Of a DNA stretch of 64,000 nt, positions 34,716-47,196 are shown in pieces. The DNA is from Capniomyces stellatus. Its lineage: Eukaryota > Kickxellomycota > Harpellomycetes > Harpellales > Legeriomycetaceae. The DNA lies in the NCBI GenBank assembly GCA_001661515.1, contig LUVW01000019.1, forward strand, positions 186,001-250,000, written 5' to 3'. Positions within the stretch are counted from its first letter, which is position 1, and each line of letters begins with the position of its first letter. Both the position numbers and the translations under genes were made by a program. Below the pieces are notes generated by a model. The model did no database searches. It was not told where the DNA came from and saw only the letters and a program-made list of their open reading frames with translations.

Positions 34716-35873
34716 TTAAAACATTGGTTTTTGGGGGAATCTTTTGGCATGGCACATCATTTCCAAAAAGCCGCCATCAACCGTGTTAGCATGGCTATTA
34801 CCACTGGGACTTGTTATGGACGAGGGGTTGTAACCATCCAGATCCTTGTAAAGCTCAGTAGACGACATTAACTTGGAATTTAATATGTTGGAATTTTTAA
34901 AAAAATGTTTGTCACTTGCTGGTGCCATAAAATCGGCATGGTAAGCTCCAAGTTCATTGTTTCTTGCGTTGTCTGTGTAAGCAATGCTGGTATGTCTTGG
35001 ATTAGCACCAAAAAGTTTGGATTGCTTAATATCGGAACCAATATTATTATTGTAACGGGCTTGGTCGTTCCTTACAGGGGCTTGATTGCCTGCCTCAAAT
35101 CCATTAAACCTTTTAATTGTGCGAAAGTCGTGCAAGTTGTCACCAAGTAAGTCAATTTTTTGTAATGACTCGATAAGCATGAGTTGGTTTTGCTGAGGGC
35201 TAAGAGCTACATTTCCGCTCTTTTTTTTTGGCTCGCCTAATATTCCTAGATTATCCTTCTGGGCTATACTATCATTGGCCATAAAACATCTCAACAGTGG
35301 TGACTGATCTATTAGCATTGATCTTTCATTTGGAGCAATGCTTAACTTGGACAGCGGGGTGATTTGAGTTCTCAGGGAATAGTAGTCTCTGTTTGAGATT
35401 GGCATGTTTGACATCTGTTCGTTTAGCATATCCTCAAAGGTTCTGTTTTTGGTGCTGTTAAAGGCATCAAAGTCCTTAGTAGAGTGCTTTTCGTATTTTT
35501 TAGCTGAGTTAGGACCTGGTACTCCTCTGTTTTTAATGGCTGAATTGTCTGCAATCTTTTTAGCTTTCGATATGGACTGCTCAACCTCGCTGTGTGCAAA
35601 ATTGCATCTGAGCCCAAAAGTGCACTTCCCAAGTGGGAAGTCCTTGCATAGTGACGTTTTGTACTTTTCGGTTCTATCGCGCGGTTTAATTTCTTCATTC
35701 CCATGAGCAAATTTGCATGTATCCCCGTACCTGCAAACGCCATAAAGACAGTAATTTTTGCACTTTTCGGTTTTATATAGTTCCTCTTTGATCTTTGGCA
35801 CACTCTTTGTTGAAAATGTTTTAGAAGAATCAGGTGATGTTGGAAATTCTCTTATCGAGTTAAACGAATCCAT
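34716..35873 (-). CDS. tandem CCCH zinc-finger protein, TIS11/TTP family
   Basis: Single exon, 385 aa, ATG at 35873. Two CCCH fingers at about residues 33-95: YKTEKCKNYCLYGVCRYGDT then CKFAHG (C-x8-C-x5-C-x3-H), and after an 18-residue linker YKTSLCKDFPLGKCTFGLRC then NFAHS. The YKTxxC lead-in before both fingers is the hallmark of TTP/Cth2/Zfs1 proteins, which bind AU-rich elements in mRNA 3' ends and promote decay. The second finger has C-x7-C where the family normally has C-x8-C. The remaining sequence is Ser/Asn-rich and disordered. The C-terminus ends CHAKRFPQKPMF, a hydrophobic-basic end that may recruit decay factors (inference). Confidence 0.9.
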   Translation of the reverse strand: MDSFNSIREFPTSPDSSKTFSTKSVPKIKEELYKTEKCKNYCLYGVCRYGDTCKFAHGNEEIKPRDRTEKYKTSLCKDFPLGKCTFGLRCNFAHSEVEQSISKAKKIADNSAIKNRGVPGPNSAKKYEKHSTKDFDAFNSTKNRTFEDMLNEQMSNMPISNRDYYSLRTQITPLSKLSIAPNERSMLIDQSPLLRCFMANDSIAQKDNLGILGEPKKKSGNVALSPQQNQLMLIESLQKIDLLGDNLHDFRTIKRFNGFEAGNQAPVRNDQARYNNNIGSDIKQSKLFGANPRHTSIAYTDNARNNELGAYHADFMAPASDKHFFKNSNILNSKLMSSTELYKDLDGYNPSSITSPSGNSHANTVDGGFLEMMCHAKRFPQKPMF

Positions 35874-38800
35874 TGCAATAGATTTTACTGTGCTTGTTTT
35901 TTTTGTTTTTGTGTTCTATTTCTGTGTTTTGTTTTTAGTTCCCCTTTGCTTTCAATGATAATAGCTCTTATAGGACTTATTTTTCGGGGTTACAGGCTAT
36001 TACTATGGCTTTGGATGCTCCTGGCTTTATGCAATTTAGTAAACTTCTTCAAAAATGTGAAAGCTCTTTATAAATCTTAGAGCTAAGGCCCAATTTTTAT
36101 GCAAGCAGTGTTGGCTTGGTTGTATTGGCTTGATCGTATTGGCTATATAAAAGTTGCTTTGACTCGGTCGACAAGCTTACTCAGTTATTATATTGCACTA
36201 AAGTTTACAGTGGTACGATGGCAATATGTGCAATTTATAAAACGTCAGCTGCTTGCTGTGATATCAAGGCGGTATAGACGTTGTTATGTATTTATACAAT
36301 GGTTTAACCAAAAAAAACTATTATTATACTATGCCTTTGAGATAGATGCTAAGCTGATAAATTTTAAATAATAAAATGATAATAAGTATTAGCACATTGA
36401 CTGAAGATTCTGTCGATACGATAGATCACCGCATGCCCACCTTATATATGATTCGGTTGTATCTGCTTTTAATTACGAGCTGCCAACATATGCTAACATT
36501 TTGTCACATACATAATATACTCTTAGGTAGTACTATTCTTGCCACTATTATTATTATATATATATATACTATCATTATTGCCATTAGAGTTGATAACTGT
36601 TTTCACAAGAGGTATAATTCAACAAACCCAATGTATCTATCTCATTAACTAATACAGATGCTGTTCTAGCTGAGGATGGGATAATACAGCTGTGTATACG
36701 TTACTTTGTTAAAACATAATGTCTTATTATAGTGCACAATACGCATTAAGAAGGCACAGTAAGTATTTTATAATTACAAAGTATTATTCTGTGCTTATTG
36801 TATCATATTTCAACAATTATTGACATAATACTTTTATTTATTAATTGTTGGGCGACTTATTCGAATAATTGCGCTAGCTATTGTATTTTATATTATTCTT
36901 GCTTTAAATTTAATCACATAAACATTAGTGCATCCTTGGTAGTCCTATACTATTGCTTTTGATGTATACATCTTCCTTAATCGTCACTAGCAACTAACTT
37001 TGTGCTGCAAGGAAGTGAAATAACACCCTTAATAGGGTTTGACCGACATATACATTGTCTGTTGCTTCATGTGTTTGCTAATAGTATAACATCAACCTAT
37101 AGACTTTTAAAGAGTGATATATTGCTATGGTATATCATTAGTAATTTTGGTTAGCACCAAAAGGTACTTTGGACCACTATATTATCCCTTTTTACTAGTA
37201 GCTAAACCTGGACTCAATATTTAATACAAAAGATGTTCAACAATAAGGCTATTATGCCTTGTATAATATACTAATTATGATAAAGTTCAGAATCCACCCT
37301 TCAATAATACACTTTTATAATTGTTTTTACTGTTCGCTTGTTTGAACTATTGTGCCAAAATTATTATTTGTTAAATTTAAACTCAATTCTTGACGTTTGG
37401 CGGGTCCTTTTGAGTCTGAATTGTTTTTGACTTTGGCGGTTTGAGAATAAAATTTTAAACTCGTGTGCTGATTGGTGGCCTATTTAATCATTTAACCTTT
37501 TTTCTTTTTTTGCAGACTTTAGATGTTAAGGCCCAAGAAACTAAACAAACCTGGAAAGAAAAAAACTTTTGGGGAATGGTCAAATGGCAAAAGCGGAAAA
37601 AAAGGTAGTAGCGATTCAGCCCAAAAGGCAGTATTCATGTTGTCGAATGTGGCTTGGTGATTCTCCCGCCCTATTTTAGTAAAGACACCAAAACTAACTG
37701 TTAGAACCAAGAGCAGAAATATGCAATAAACCAATACAAACATGTTTAACTCTACACAAAATTCACCCTTATCCCCTCCCTGATTGTTCTTTTTAATTGA
37801 ATTTATCACCAATTGTTTATTCAGTTACATATTTTTAATCAATGGCTGGCTATTGACCTTTTAGAGAGGACTTTTCCTTTTACAAAGTTAAGAAAAAGTT
37901 TGTTCAATAAATGAAATAAAAATAATTAACAAATAATCAAATGAAATAAATAAATGAAACAAAAATAAATAATAAACAATAAATAATCAAATAAAATAAA
38001 ATAAAAAATAAGCTATCAACTATTTTTATTAGTAAAATTTTCTATTTAACTTGAATAGCCCAAAAAAGCACAAGCTGTTAGTGTCACTTTTGGCTTGATG
38101 GAAATATCAAGGGTGTGTGTGTAAGGGATTTAAAGTCCTTGGCGGCACAATACACCTCTTTGTGATATTTCTAAAATTTCTACCAAATCTTGTAATTAGC
38201 TACTGAGTGGCCAAATCTTATATTTAGATAAGCTAGCACCACAACTTGAGCTTCCCTTCGTTCCATTTAGGTATAGCTATATCTTTATATTCCAGCTTTA
38301 GAATTTGGTGGAACTGCGAGATCTGACATCCTGTTATCCATAAATTCAAATGGCCAAGAAAAAACAATTGGACGAGTATAAACGATAAAAACGCTAATGA
38401 GCTGCTATAGTGGCATAATACTTACACGCAGGGAGTATGTGGGTGTGCCTTGTATATCTTATATCACACCACACTATTACAACCTACTTTGAAAATAACC
38501 AGCCAACCAATTAACCAACCAGATGCGTTAGTTTTGTTTAAGTCATCAAGTATAATAACCCGATGAAAATCGTATTGTTTTTGCAAAATAAAATGTCTAA
38601 TTGTGTTGATTTTAGTCTTGTATTACTTGATTTATGTAATTGATATGGCAATTTAAGCTTTTTGGGTTTACCTTTAAGAGATACTAATTAAGCGACTCGA
38701 CTGGGGTAGGCTAGTCTATTGAAAAATCACAATCGATGCTTCAAACCCTCTTTCAGCTTTAGATGTGTAGTTGGGAAAGTACAAGTTGTTCTTGAGAGAA

Positions 38801-39542
38801 ATGGAAAATAAACCTATGTGAGTCAGGCTATCAGAAAAGAGTGTGCAGCCCAAAATATTTGAACCAAGTAAAAGCTTCCACAGTACTGAGAAACTAAAAC
38901 TAGAGTAAAAGTATGGAATAAGAATAAGTTGAAAAGAAAAGTAAATATAATAAGCCTGTTCGAGCTGAACAACAACGAGGCAAAAGATCATTTAGCGTTT
39001 TATAAAGCGAAACGACACAGAAACCGGATTACGCGAGAAGTTAGCTGTATCCAGACTCAAATTTTGAAAGAAAAAAAAACGTATTGAACTGTAAAATTTG
39101 CTAAATTTTGAGTCAGCATATCTTGGCAATCCTTCTCCCTCTCTCCACATCAACCATCATTGGTTATTATCGCCATAACAGTACTAGATATATTTTATAT
39201 TATGAAAAAAACACGATATAATGGCGCTAAACGACTTCAATAAGGTGGGCATGACATACAGGGTATATGAAAGCCAATGTGGATGGAGTTTAGATGCGAT
39301 ATAATTTGGGGTTGTTGAGCTATAACGACAGACATTATATATTTGTACTTGAAGTATTGATAACAGCTTACTAAACCAGACACAGAAGAGGATTTGTATT
39401 AGTTTAAAACCGAGCTTGATTATTTATTGGACCAAATGACCTTGTTTTTTGAGTAAATATAATGTCAATGAATCTAGAATAAAACTATGGATAGCCAACG
39501 CATGCTAGAAACGCCGCATGGTGTCCAAACCGTACCCAGATA
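35874..39542. other. gene-poor region with weak ORF candidates
   Basis: No recognisable gene in 3.7 kb. Weak candidates: a 58-codon open stretch at 36981-37154 (+) without ATG (contains FVLQGSEITPLIGF); a 45-aa ATG ORF at 37523-37660 (+) right after a strong 3' splice site (tttcttttttttgcag type), basic (MLRPKKLNKPGKKKTF); a 91-aa hydrophobic ORF at 38716-38991 (-); and exon-like pieces at 39221-39262 and 39367-39456 (+). An AATAAA-rich tract lies at about 37890-38010. Confidence 0.4.
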
Positions 39543-41505
39543 TTAATTCGTGTAGTCAAATGTGGTAACAACGCCAGATTTGCAAAGCGATTGTATTTTT
39601 TGTTCAGGGTAATTTAGAATTTCTTTTAAAACCTCGTAAGTATGTTGTCCCAACATTGGGGGAGGGCTATAGATCTTCGATGCAGTCTCAGAGTAACGCA
39701 CTGCTGGCCCAACGAGTTTGATTTTCCCAACAACAGGGTGCTCAACTTCTTTGACGATTTCTCTGGATACAACCTGTGGGTTTTTAAATGTCTCTTCAAT
39801 GTTGTTGATTGGCGCAATAGGGAATCCCTTCCCGCCCAGTAGACCCAATACCTCGTCTCGGGTCATTGTCAATAGCTTGGACTGAATAATACCATCCAGC
39901 TCATGGCGGTTTTTTACACGTCCCGAGTTTGTTTTATACCTGTCGTCTACCACCAACTCGTTTAGGCCTAGACACTGTGCTATTGTTATAAACTGTCTAT
40001 CGTTTCCTCCGCCTATACAAATAGGCTCGGTTTTGGTTTGGTAGTTTCTGTAAGGGACTATGGATGCGTGCTCGGATCCCCACCTACTAGCTTCTTTCCC
40101 GCCAATCAAGTAGTCCGAAGCAATGTTGGCCAATGTCGATATTTGCGTCCCAATTAGAGATATGTCTAAATGCTGGCCCTTGTTGCTTTTGATTCGAGAA
40201 AGCAATGCCGCCATAATGGCGCCATGAGCATAAAGACCTGTGGCTATATCTAATATTGGTTACCAATATTAAATAATTGGAAAGTTATGTGTGATGTGTA
40301 GGTTATTAAAGTTTAAAATTATCTAGTATCTGTAGCTAGACCATATTTGGACTGTAAAAGGTATATATACAACCAAATAAACGTGAGCTGGGCTTACCGG
40401 TTATAGCAACCCCTACTTTCACTGGAGGTCCGTCCCTCTCCCCGGTTATGTACATCAACCCGGCCTCAGCTTCAATCATTACATCATAGCCCGGTAGCTT
40501 TGCGTAGGGGCCAGTAAGACCGTATCCTATTTGATCGATATAATTAGATATAGTTAAGATGGTACGTCAGAAACACCACCAAAGCAGAAAATTGTTACGA
40601 GCTGTGCTGGGAACAACTATTGCGCAAGTAACCAGTATAAAGTACAGGTATAACACTATCTTTAATTAATTGCCAGTAACCTGTGATCGATGCATAAATC
40701 ATTTTATCGTTGACTTTTCTTATGTCCTCATACCCGAGTCCAAATTCTGATAACTTCCCAGGTATATAATTTTCTATCAAAACATCGCAGGACTCTGCAA
40801 GCTCTTTAATAACGGCCTGTCCCTCTTTCTTCTTGATATCAACGGTGATGGATTTTTTGTTGCGGTTGACGCACAGAAAGTAAGCACTCTCTCCGGGATA
40901 TTTGTCTACTTTTACTTTGTTGTTTGGGTTTTCTGATCCACTCACACTTGTCTTGTAGGGCGCAAAGGGCGGCCCCCACGTGCGAGTGTCGTCACCACGA
41001 GCTGGGTGCTCTACTTTTATTACCTGTGCCCTAAATGTGTAAACCATTTTCTTAAACATTAACTCTATATGAATGCTTTGTTGATGGCAACAAAGCTGTC
41101 CAACTAAAGTAATAACACTTTATTGTTTCAAGTTTCAAGTGAGTATCAGCGTATTCGCTATAGCTATATGAACAAGTGGTGAAATACCCTAAATCTCCCA
41201 GCAACATTGTGCAATACGGACCGGCTGTGTGAATTTTTTACTTGGTTAGATTGGTCAGGTGCTCTTTGTTGACATTGCTAATTCAGATGTTACACTTTTT
41301 TAAATAAAGACTGCTTACCTAAAACCCTGGTGAGATCTAGAATCCGAATTCCTGACAAAGGGCCAGCGTTTGGGGCTTCTTGGTGCCCTAATTCGGCTGA
41401 GCTAGACTTGTATCTCATAAACCGGATATTTGTCGCCAAAAGACATTTATACCGGAATTCCACATTGACCTTTATGATTTGCTTTTGGAAGTGCGACCGA
41501 AACAT
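39543..41505 (-). CDS. class III CoA transferase, succinyl-CoA:glutarate CoA-transferase type (SUGCT)
   Basis: Five exons: 41319-41505, 41188-41224, 40681-41030, 40398-40526 and 39543-40249. All phases close, giving 469 aa. The N-terminus is basic and hydroxylated ([20 protein letters not shown]), as for a mitochondrial presequence. CaiB/BaiF family signatures: [86 protein letters not shown]. The catalytic Asp is in PGYDV. The family moves CoA between carboxylic acids. The eukaryotic mitochondrial member acts in lysine/glutarate catabolism. Exon 2 is only 37 nt. Intron 4 ends in an inverted repeat AATATTGGT/ACCAATATT around 40251-40269. Confidence 0.92.
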
Positions 41506-42703
41506 TGTGAATGCGATATTAAATTACTTTTTGAACGCAAAAACAAAAAATAATAATAGTAATAGAAGTGACAGTAGCGGATATACGGATATACGGATAT
41601 ACTGTATTTATACCTTTGTTTATGGTAAAGAAGACCCTTGATGCCTGGTACTTTGTGCAATCGGGAAGGTCTTTATATGAAACCATTTAATCCTCTCCTT
41701 GATTTTTTTTTCCGATTGCTTTTTGCGATTATTTTTTTGTGTAATGGCACTTTACTACCTCTAGTAATATCGCATTTACTTTGTGTCTACAGATTCATAA
41801 TCTTCATATATTAAAATCAATATGATCCAAATATCACTGACATGGCTCCATATTATTGTTAAACAAAGATCACGCTATATGTCAAAAGCAAAATAAACTG
41901 CAAGCTCTTAACGCCGATTAAAGGAAACAGCTAATACGCATCTAAATGGCTTGATGTTCAAAATCAAAGCCAAGTTGCTTATACTCATTACTAAATGCTT
42001 TTCTTTTTTTTACATAATATGTGCTGCCCCGACTATAGTTGCTTTTATTTCCACCGTCAATGCTTTGATGTGATTTGAACTTGAATTTAGTATGTGCGAG
42101 CTTAACTCCGACGCATTTTCATGGTGTGCAATGGCCATATAACGCCCTAAGCTCTAGGAGTGCGCTATATGCTTACTGCTAGCTGCAAAAGAGTCAAGAT
42201 CGTATACACTAATATTTATGTTGTGTTAAAGGTCATATATTTTGACTCTTGCCTCGACACTGCTTTATTAAAGCTTTGTTTAATAATAACAATGACATAA
42301 GTGTGATAGAAAGGCCTGCAATTTTGATTAACTAAACGAATGCAAAGCCATGAAACTATTCGACAGTTCTGTTTATCTTTACTGAATCTTGTGGCAAAAG
42401 TAAATTTAGTCTTTGCTACTTGAAGCCAATGATTAGGTAAAATTTGAGAAATTGATGAAAATAAGAGCATCCAAGCAAATTGCAAAATAAAATAAAGTAA
42501 AAATATATCCAAACAGAATTAATTGCAAAACAGAAGCTCAGAATAACGGTAATCACGGTTTATTGTAATTCCACAACTGCCCACGGACATTATCTAAATC
42601 AAAAGCAGCAAATTGTGTATATTCGGGGGCAGTAATAAAGCCAACGCTAGATTCATTGCTTAAATTGACCTGTGCCTAGAAGCGAATATAGGGCCAGTAC
42701 ACG
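41506..42703. other. divergent intergenic region
   Basis: Shared upstream region of the CoA transferase (-) and the APC7-like gene (+). AT-rich, with a short ATATACGG repeat near 41580-41602. No gene seen. Confidence 0.65.
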
Positions 42704-45623
42704 ATGATAGCAGATGTAGGAATAGACAATGGCCTTGGCTCATTCAATCTGAGGAGCAATAGACAAAAGATTGAGATAATAAAGGAGCTTCTTGGATCGA
42801 AATGCGAAAAAACTGCACTAATAATGGTAAAACAGATGTAGATACTATTTTTCAAATTCGCGAACAGGTTCAGTGGGTGTATTTGGAACAAAAGAAGGGA
42901 TGTAGTGACATTTTTGAATAAATATAGGCGGAGTTCATGGCAAATTCCAATTCTCTACCATCAGAGGAACAAAATGATAGTAGACACAACACTCAGCATA
43001 TACATGCTCTGTGTTTGTACAAAAACAAACAGTATCTACAAACAAAGGTGGGGCTTGAAAAGACAAAATGGGGCGTGCTTGTTTAAGAAAAAAAAACATA
43101 TTGATATGTTTGTTAAACTCTTGAAATGACTGAAAGTAATCAATTTAACACACAAATAACCTATAAACTAAGAATAGGAGGTAATAGAAAGAATCCTCCA
43201 AGCGATTGAAAGAGAAAAAGCAGCCACAAGCTGGCAAGCAAGATCAGAAGATATATACGAAAAGGTACTGAAGCTTGGTATTAAAGCATGCTTGAAGCTA
43301 GGCGAACACGCTCTTTGCTTGGGGCTGGTAAGGAATTTTAACAGATATAGCTAGCTAGCCAAGTAAAATCAACAGGATAAAACATAGAGTAGAAGTGAAA
43401 AATCTAAAAATTTAGTACACGCTAAAAAAGAAATTGAAATATAGTATATAAGCAAAGTGCGTTGTTGAATAATAGTTTATGTCTGGTCTTGGTTGATAGA
43501 TTAAAAGGCTAAATGGTATATCGGAGCTAGGGTGCATCAAAGGCATTTTAAAAGGTGCGAAAAAAATAGGGTTAAAGGAACTGCGGACCATTAGTATATG
43601 CTACGAAAAGCTTGGAGATGTAGAAAAAGAAACGTTTTGGAACCAAGAGATACTGAGACGCTATCCATTTGTCTCTGAAACGGCGGTGAGAGCGGATACA
43701 CTTAACAATGGAGTGTTGGTGGAAAAGACGGCGATAAACCAACTGAGAAATGGCAGCGATCAAGAGAGAAATAAAACGGGAGGTGATTTGAGTTTGTGCA
43801 ACATGAAGCTGGTAAAAAAAGCATTAAGGTGCTTTGACAAGAGAATGTATATGATTATTATGGCTGAAATCGACATTAAAAATCTGGACTATGAGCGAGG
43901 GTTAAAAAGGCTGCTTAAGTTGGAATCAGCAGACGTATTTTGTGGGGCAAGAGTGCTCTCGCTCATTGGGAGTACGTATTTGATGATGGGGAAACTGGAG
44001 GAGTCCGAGCGATACTTTTCAAAGTCACGAAAGGTGGATAGACTGTATTTGGGGGGTGTTGAGATGTATGCGCATGTTTTGCAAATATTGGGGAAAGTCA
44101 GCGAGTTGCTAGAGCTTGTAGATTCGGTAGGCAGGATAGACAAGCATAGCTACGAGTATAGAATAGTAAGGGCAAGATATCACCAACAAAGAGCTGAGAA
44201 TAAAGAGATGCAATATGAGATCAGCCGTGCGTTTGAGCTGAGTACAGAGCGAATGGAGGCATACCTAGTCCAAAGCAGATACTGCATAGATAAAGAGATG
44301 ATTAAAGAGGCAAAACAAAATGCAGCAGCCGCACACCAAATACAGCGAGATTCGCGGACTTACTTGATGCTGATAGAAAGTTTGATACTATCAGCAGAGT
44401 TTCAAACGGCACTGCTGGTAGCCAAAGAAGCTGTTGTTCATATGCCTAAATCGTCGGCTGCGCTTACCCTAACTGGAATTGTTTTGTCGCACAGCTCAGA
44501 GTGTTACGAAAACGCCGTTTCGATTCTTGAGAAGGCGATATGCTTGGACACTGCAAGCCTTGATGCCATATCGGCATTGTTTTCGCTCTATGTTTCTCGC
44601 GAAGAGTATGAAAACGCAATAGCTCTACTTTTAAGCTGCCTCGAGTCCAATCAGTCTGACATAATTTATTCCAAGCTCGGTGATGTCTACACTTTGGCCG
44701 ACGACTTTGTCAACGCTACAATTAGCTATCAAAAATCGATTTCTATAAATGCATTCAACAAGCGGTCGATTGACGGGTTGGCTAGAATATCGAGGCTCGA
44801 AGCCTCGCCCGGGCCCGAGTACTTGGTGGATAACATGGTAGAAGATGTACCCGCTGACCTTGCTGATAGAGGCAATTCGCTTTCAGTAAACAATCATAAC
44901 AGCCCTGTTTTAAACGCTGATATTCGACCAGAAAGTCTTGAAACGCCTGTTCCCACCACTGGTCTGACTGATCACTCTCTAAAGACAACGCCAGATATGC
45001 CGCCTCCGCTTTCTACCTTCAGGATGCACTCATGGTCTGACACCAAATCTTCTGCTAGCTTTGAGTCAAGCATATTTGTTGAAAATAACTCGCGTAATAT
45101 CAGCACAGGTTCCACTGGAAACTCGGATCACAATAACGCCTTTCTACACCGAAATTCAAACTCCAATCCAAGCTCAGCTCACAGCTCTTACAAAATGCCC
45201 TCCCTACCCAGAGATAGCTGTTTTCTGTTCAATGGCAACATCTCCAGCAACCCGATGTCTGCTTTACAAATGCGTCTAAATATGCCCACAGGTCCAGACT
45301 CGGCAAACTCCAACTCCTCACTTACATCGGATATGCTGTCTCTAAGCGACTTTACCTTGTCCACTCCCTTCACTCAAAGACTACAGAGATCAGTTGATCC
45401 ACCCAACTTTACCACAGAAGCCACACCTAACACATCCAACTTGCCGTTTATTACTCCTGTCAATAACAACGGCAGTAACACTAGCAACGCCAGTATCAGA
45501 AATACAGGACATGGCAACAATAATGCACCGCTTGACGCTGGCTCCTTCAATCAAGACTTTGCGTATGATTCTGATCCTAATAGGACACCCAAATATAATA
45601 ACTTTGATGGTTCTATCAAATAG
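42704..45623 (+). CDS. APC7: anaphase-promoting complex subunit 7-like TPR protein
   Basis: Three exons: 42704-42826, 43178-43327 and 43527-45623, 789 aa, all phase 0. The second acceptor (ATCGGAG) is the weakest join. TPR-type helices fill roughly residues 40-460. Order and motifs follow metazoan APC7: an ILRRYPFVSETAV segment (APC7 VLRQCPLALDAI), LSLIGSTYLMMGKLEESERY then DRLYLGGVEMYAHVLQILG (APC7 DPYLIKGMDVYGYLLA), and near the end YENAIALLLSCLESNQSD then KLGDVYTLADDF (APC7 YEDGIALLRNALANQSD). APC7 extends the TPR lobe of the cyclosome ubiquitin ligase. The last 270 residues are Ser/Asn/Pro-rich and not conserved. Cdc27, Cdc16 or Cdc23 are less likely given these matches. Confidence 0.75.
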
Positions 45624-45981
45624 TTCTTTAAATAAAAATTATATAGCACGATATGATATAGTACGACATAGTACTCTAGCTGTGTTGAAGAATATCCTTG
45701 TCAAATACTGTAACAAATAAATCCGGCAACAACTGAATTGACTTTACTTCGGCCGATTTTTGCCGTAGGTGTAAACGAGCAATCAACAAACGAACTTGAA
45801 AAGTCATAAAATTTTTTAAGGAATTGTCATTTGATAAAATAAAAATGCTAAAAACTTTTTTACTTTAATTAAGCAAATTTGCTCTTTGTGTGGGGGTAAG
45901 CGAGTAAAACTAAAAAAACAGAAAACCGAAAGAGTGGTAAAAGTAAGGTGGTATGTGAATCATTAGCTAAGCTTGGTTCAC
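45624..45981. other. convergent spacer APC7-SKP1
   Basis: AT-rich 3' flanks of the two genes; no further feature seen. Confidence 0.7.
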
Positions 45982-46732
45982 TTAACGATCCTCTGCCCAT
46001 TCATTCTCGCGTCTAATGTTTTCCTCTTCCTCTGGTGTAAAATCGCTGACAATGTTAAAAGTTTTGCGAATCTCTTCTGCTGTCTTCCCCTTCATCATGT
46101 TGGCAACTGTCTTGCATCCCAAATCACTAAGCAAAGCAGGAGTTTTCTTCTGTTAATATTGAACTGAGTAGAAAAAACAACGTCTATGATTTATATCCAC
46201 ACATATATACATATATATATATATACTACGCAATATAGCCCACTTACAGCAAGGGTTTGATATCCAAATAATTTGATGCAACCAACAATTCGAACAAAAG
46301 TTCTTGGTCAACATCCATAAACTTTTCATCCCATGGGTTGATGTTGTCGGAGCGTTTAGGTCCATCATCTATTTCATCTTGTGTGATGGGTGCGTCATTG
46401 CGATGGTACTCGCAATACTCTATAACCTACAAAGTTTGTATACGGCAAAAGACATGTTACTTAACCTTTATCGTCAATAGATCTTTCCAACTCTGTTGTG
46501 GATTTAGCACTGTACTTGAGCATAATTACGTTTCTAGGTGTAGCAAGAATAAAGCTAGCTTAATCGAAGCAGTATTTACCTTCTTTAGTACATCTCCATT
46601 AACGTTTGGAATTGGAATTGGCTCATTGCTTTCGCCTACATCCTCCAACATGTTTTTTATTAAAGTGCTTTGCTCCGCAACAGCTCTGTCGACAACAAAA
46701 GTTTGATTATCTGATCCCTTTAAAACAACCAT
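45982..46732 (-). CDS. SKP1: Skp1, SCF ubiquitin ligase adaptor
   Basis: Three exons: 46580-46732, 46248-46426 and 45982-46126 (phases 0 and 2), 158 aa, the usual family length. It starts [20 protein letters not shown], includes [40 protein letters not shown] and [20 protein letters not shown], then [19 protein letters not shown] and ends NEWAEDR. These are the BTB-like cullin-binding part and the C-terminal F-box-binding helices. Skp1 bridges Cul1 to F-box proteins. All residues expected at the F-box interface by eye are kept. Start is the ATG at 46732. Confidence 0.97.
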
Positions 46733-47196
46733 TTTATTATATTTCTTGCTATATAATCTACTGAAAGATGAGGATTTAACTGCTAGTATATCAATAAGTA
46801 CTACACTACGTAAACAAAAGGCTGTTTTATTTATTTTTTTGTTTATGTGATTTATTGTTAACAGAATCAACACAACAAAAGGCTGCTTTTGATTAGTATT
46901 AAAAAGGTTTATTTTAATTCAATAGTAGAAAAAAAGTTTGGCTCCTTTACTCGATTTTTAATGGAATTGTTCTTTATTTGAACACTAAACTTACTGCTTG
47001 AATTTTAACTTCCACTTTACTAAACACAAGACCTTGGCTGCCATACAGTGTAGGTGCTTTTTTTTACTTCCACCAACATCAAATCTATTAACTTGGATAA
47101 AAAAACAGACATCACTTCCAGTATTAACATTAGTATTTAATACATAAACTTACGCTTATCATCCAATCATACAAAAGGTAAAGGTTTCTATCCATA

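Noticed and set aside
36099..36648. Two consecutive 90-aa + strand open frames upstream of the zinc-finger gene
   Set aside because: AT-rich, hydrophobic by composition, no splice or codon support; they lie in the divergent promoter region.
37519..37812. Minus-strand 97-aa frame with a membrane segment and a TFDNMNTAF phrase, recalling ion-channel pores
   Set aside because: No start codon, the resemblance is a few residues only, and the opposite strand has an equally open frame after a strong splice acceptor.
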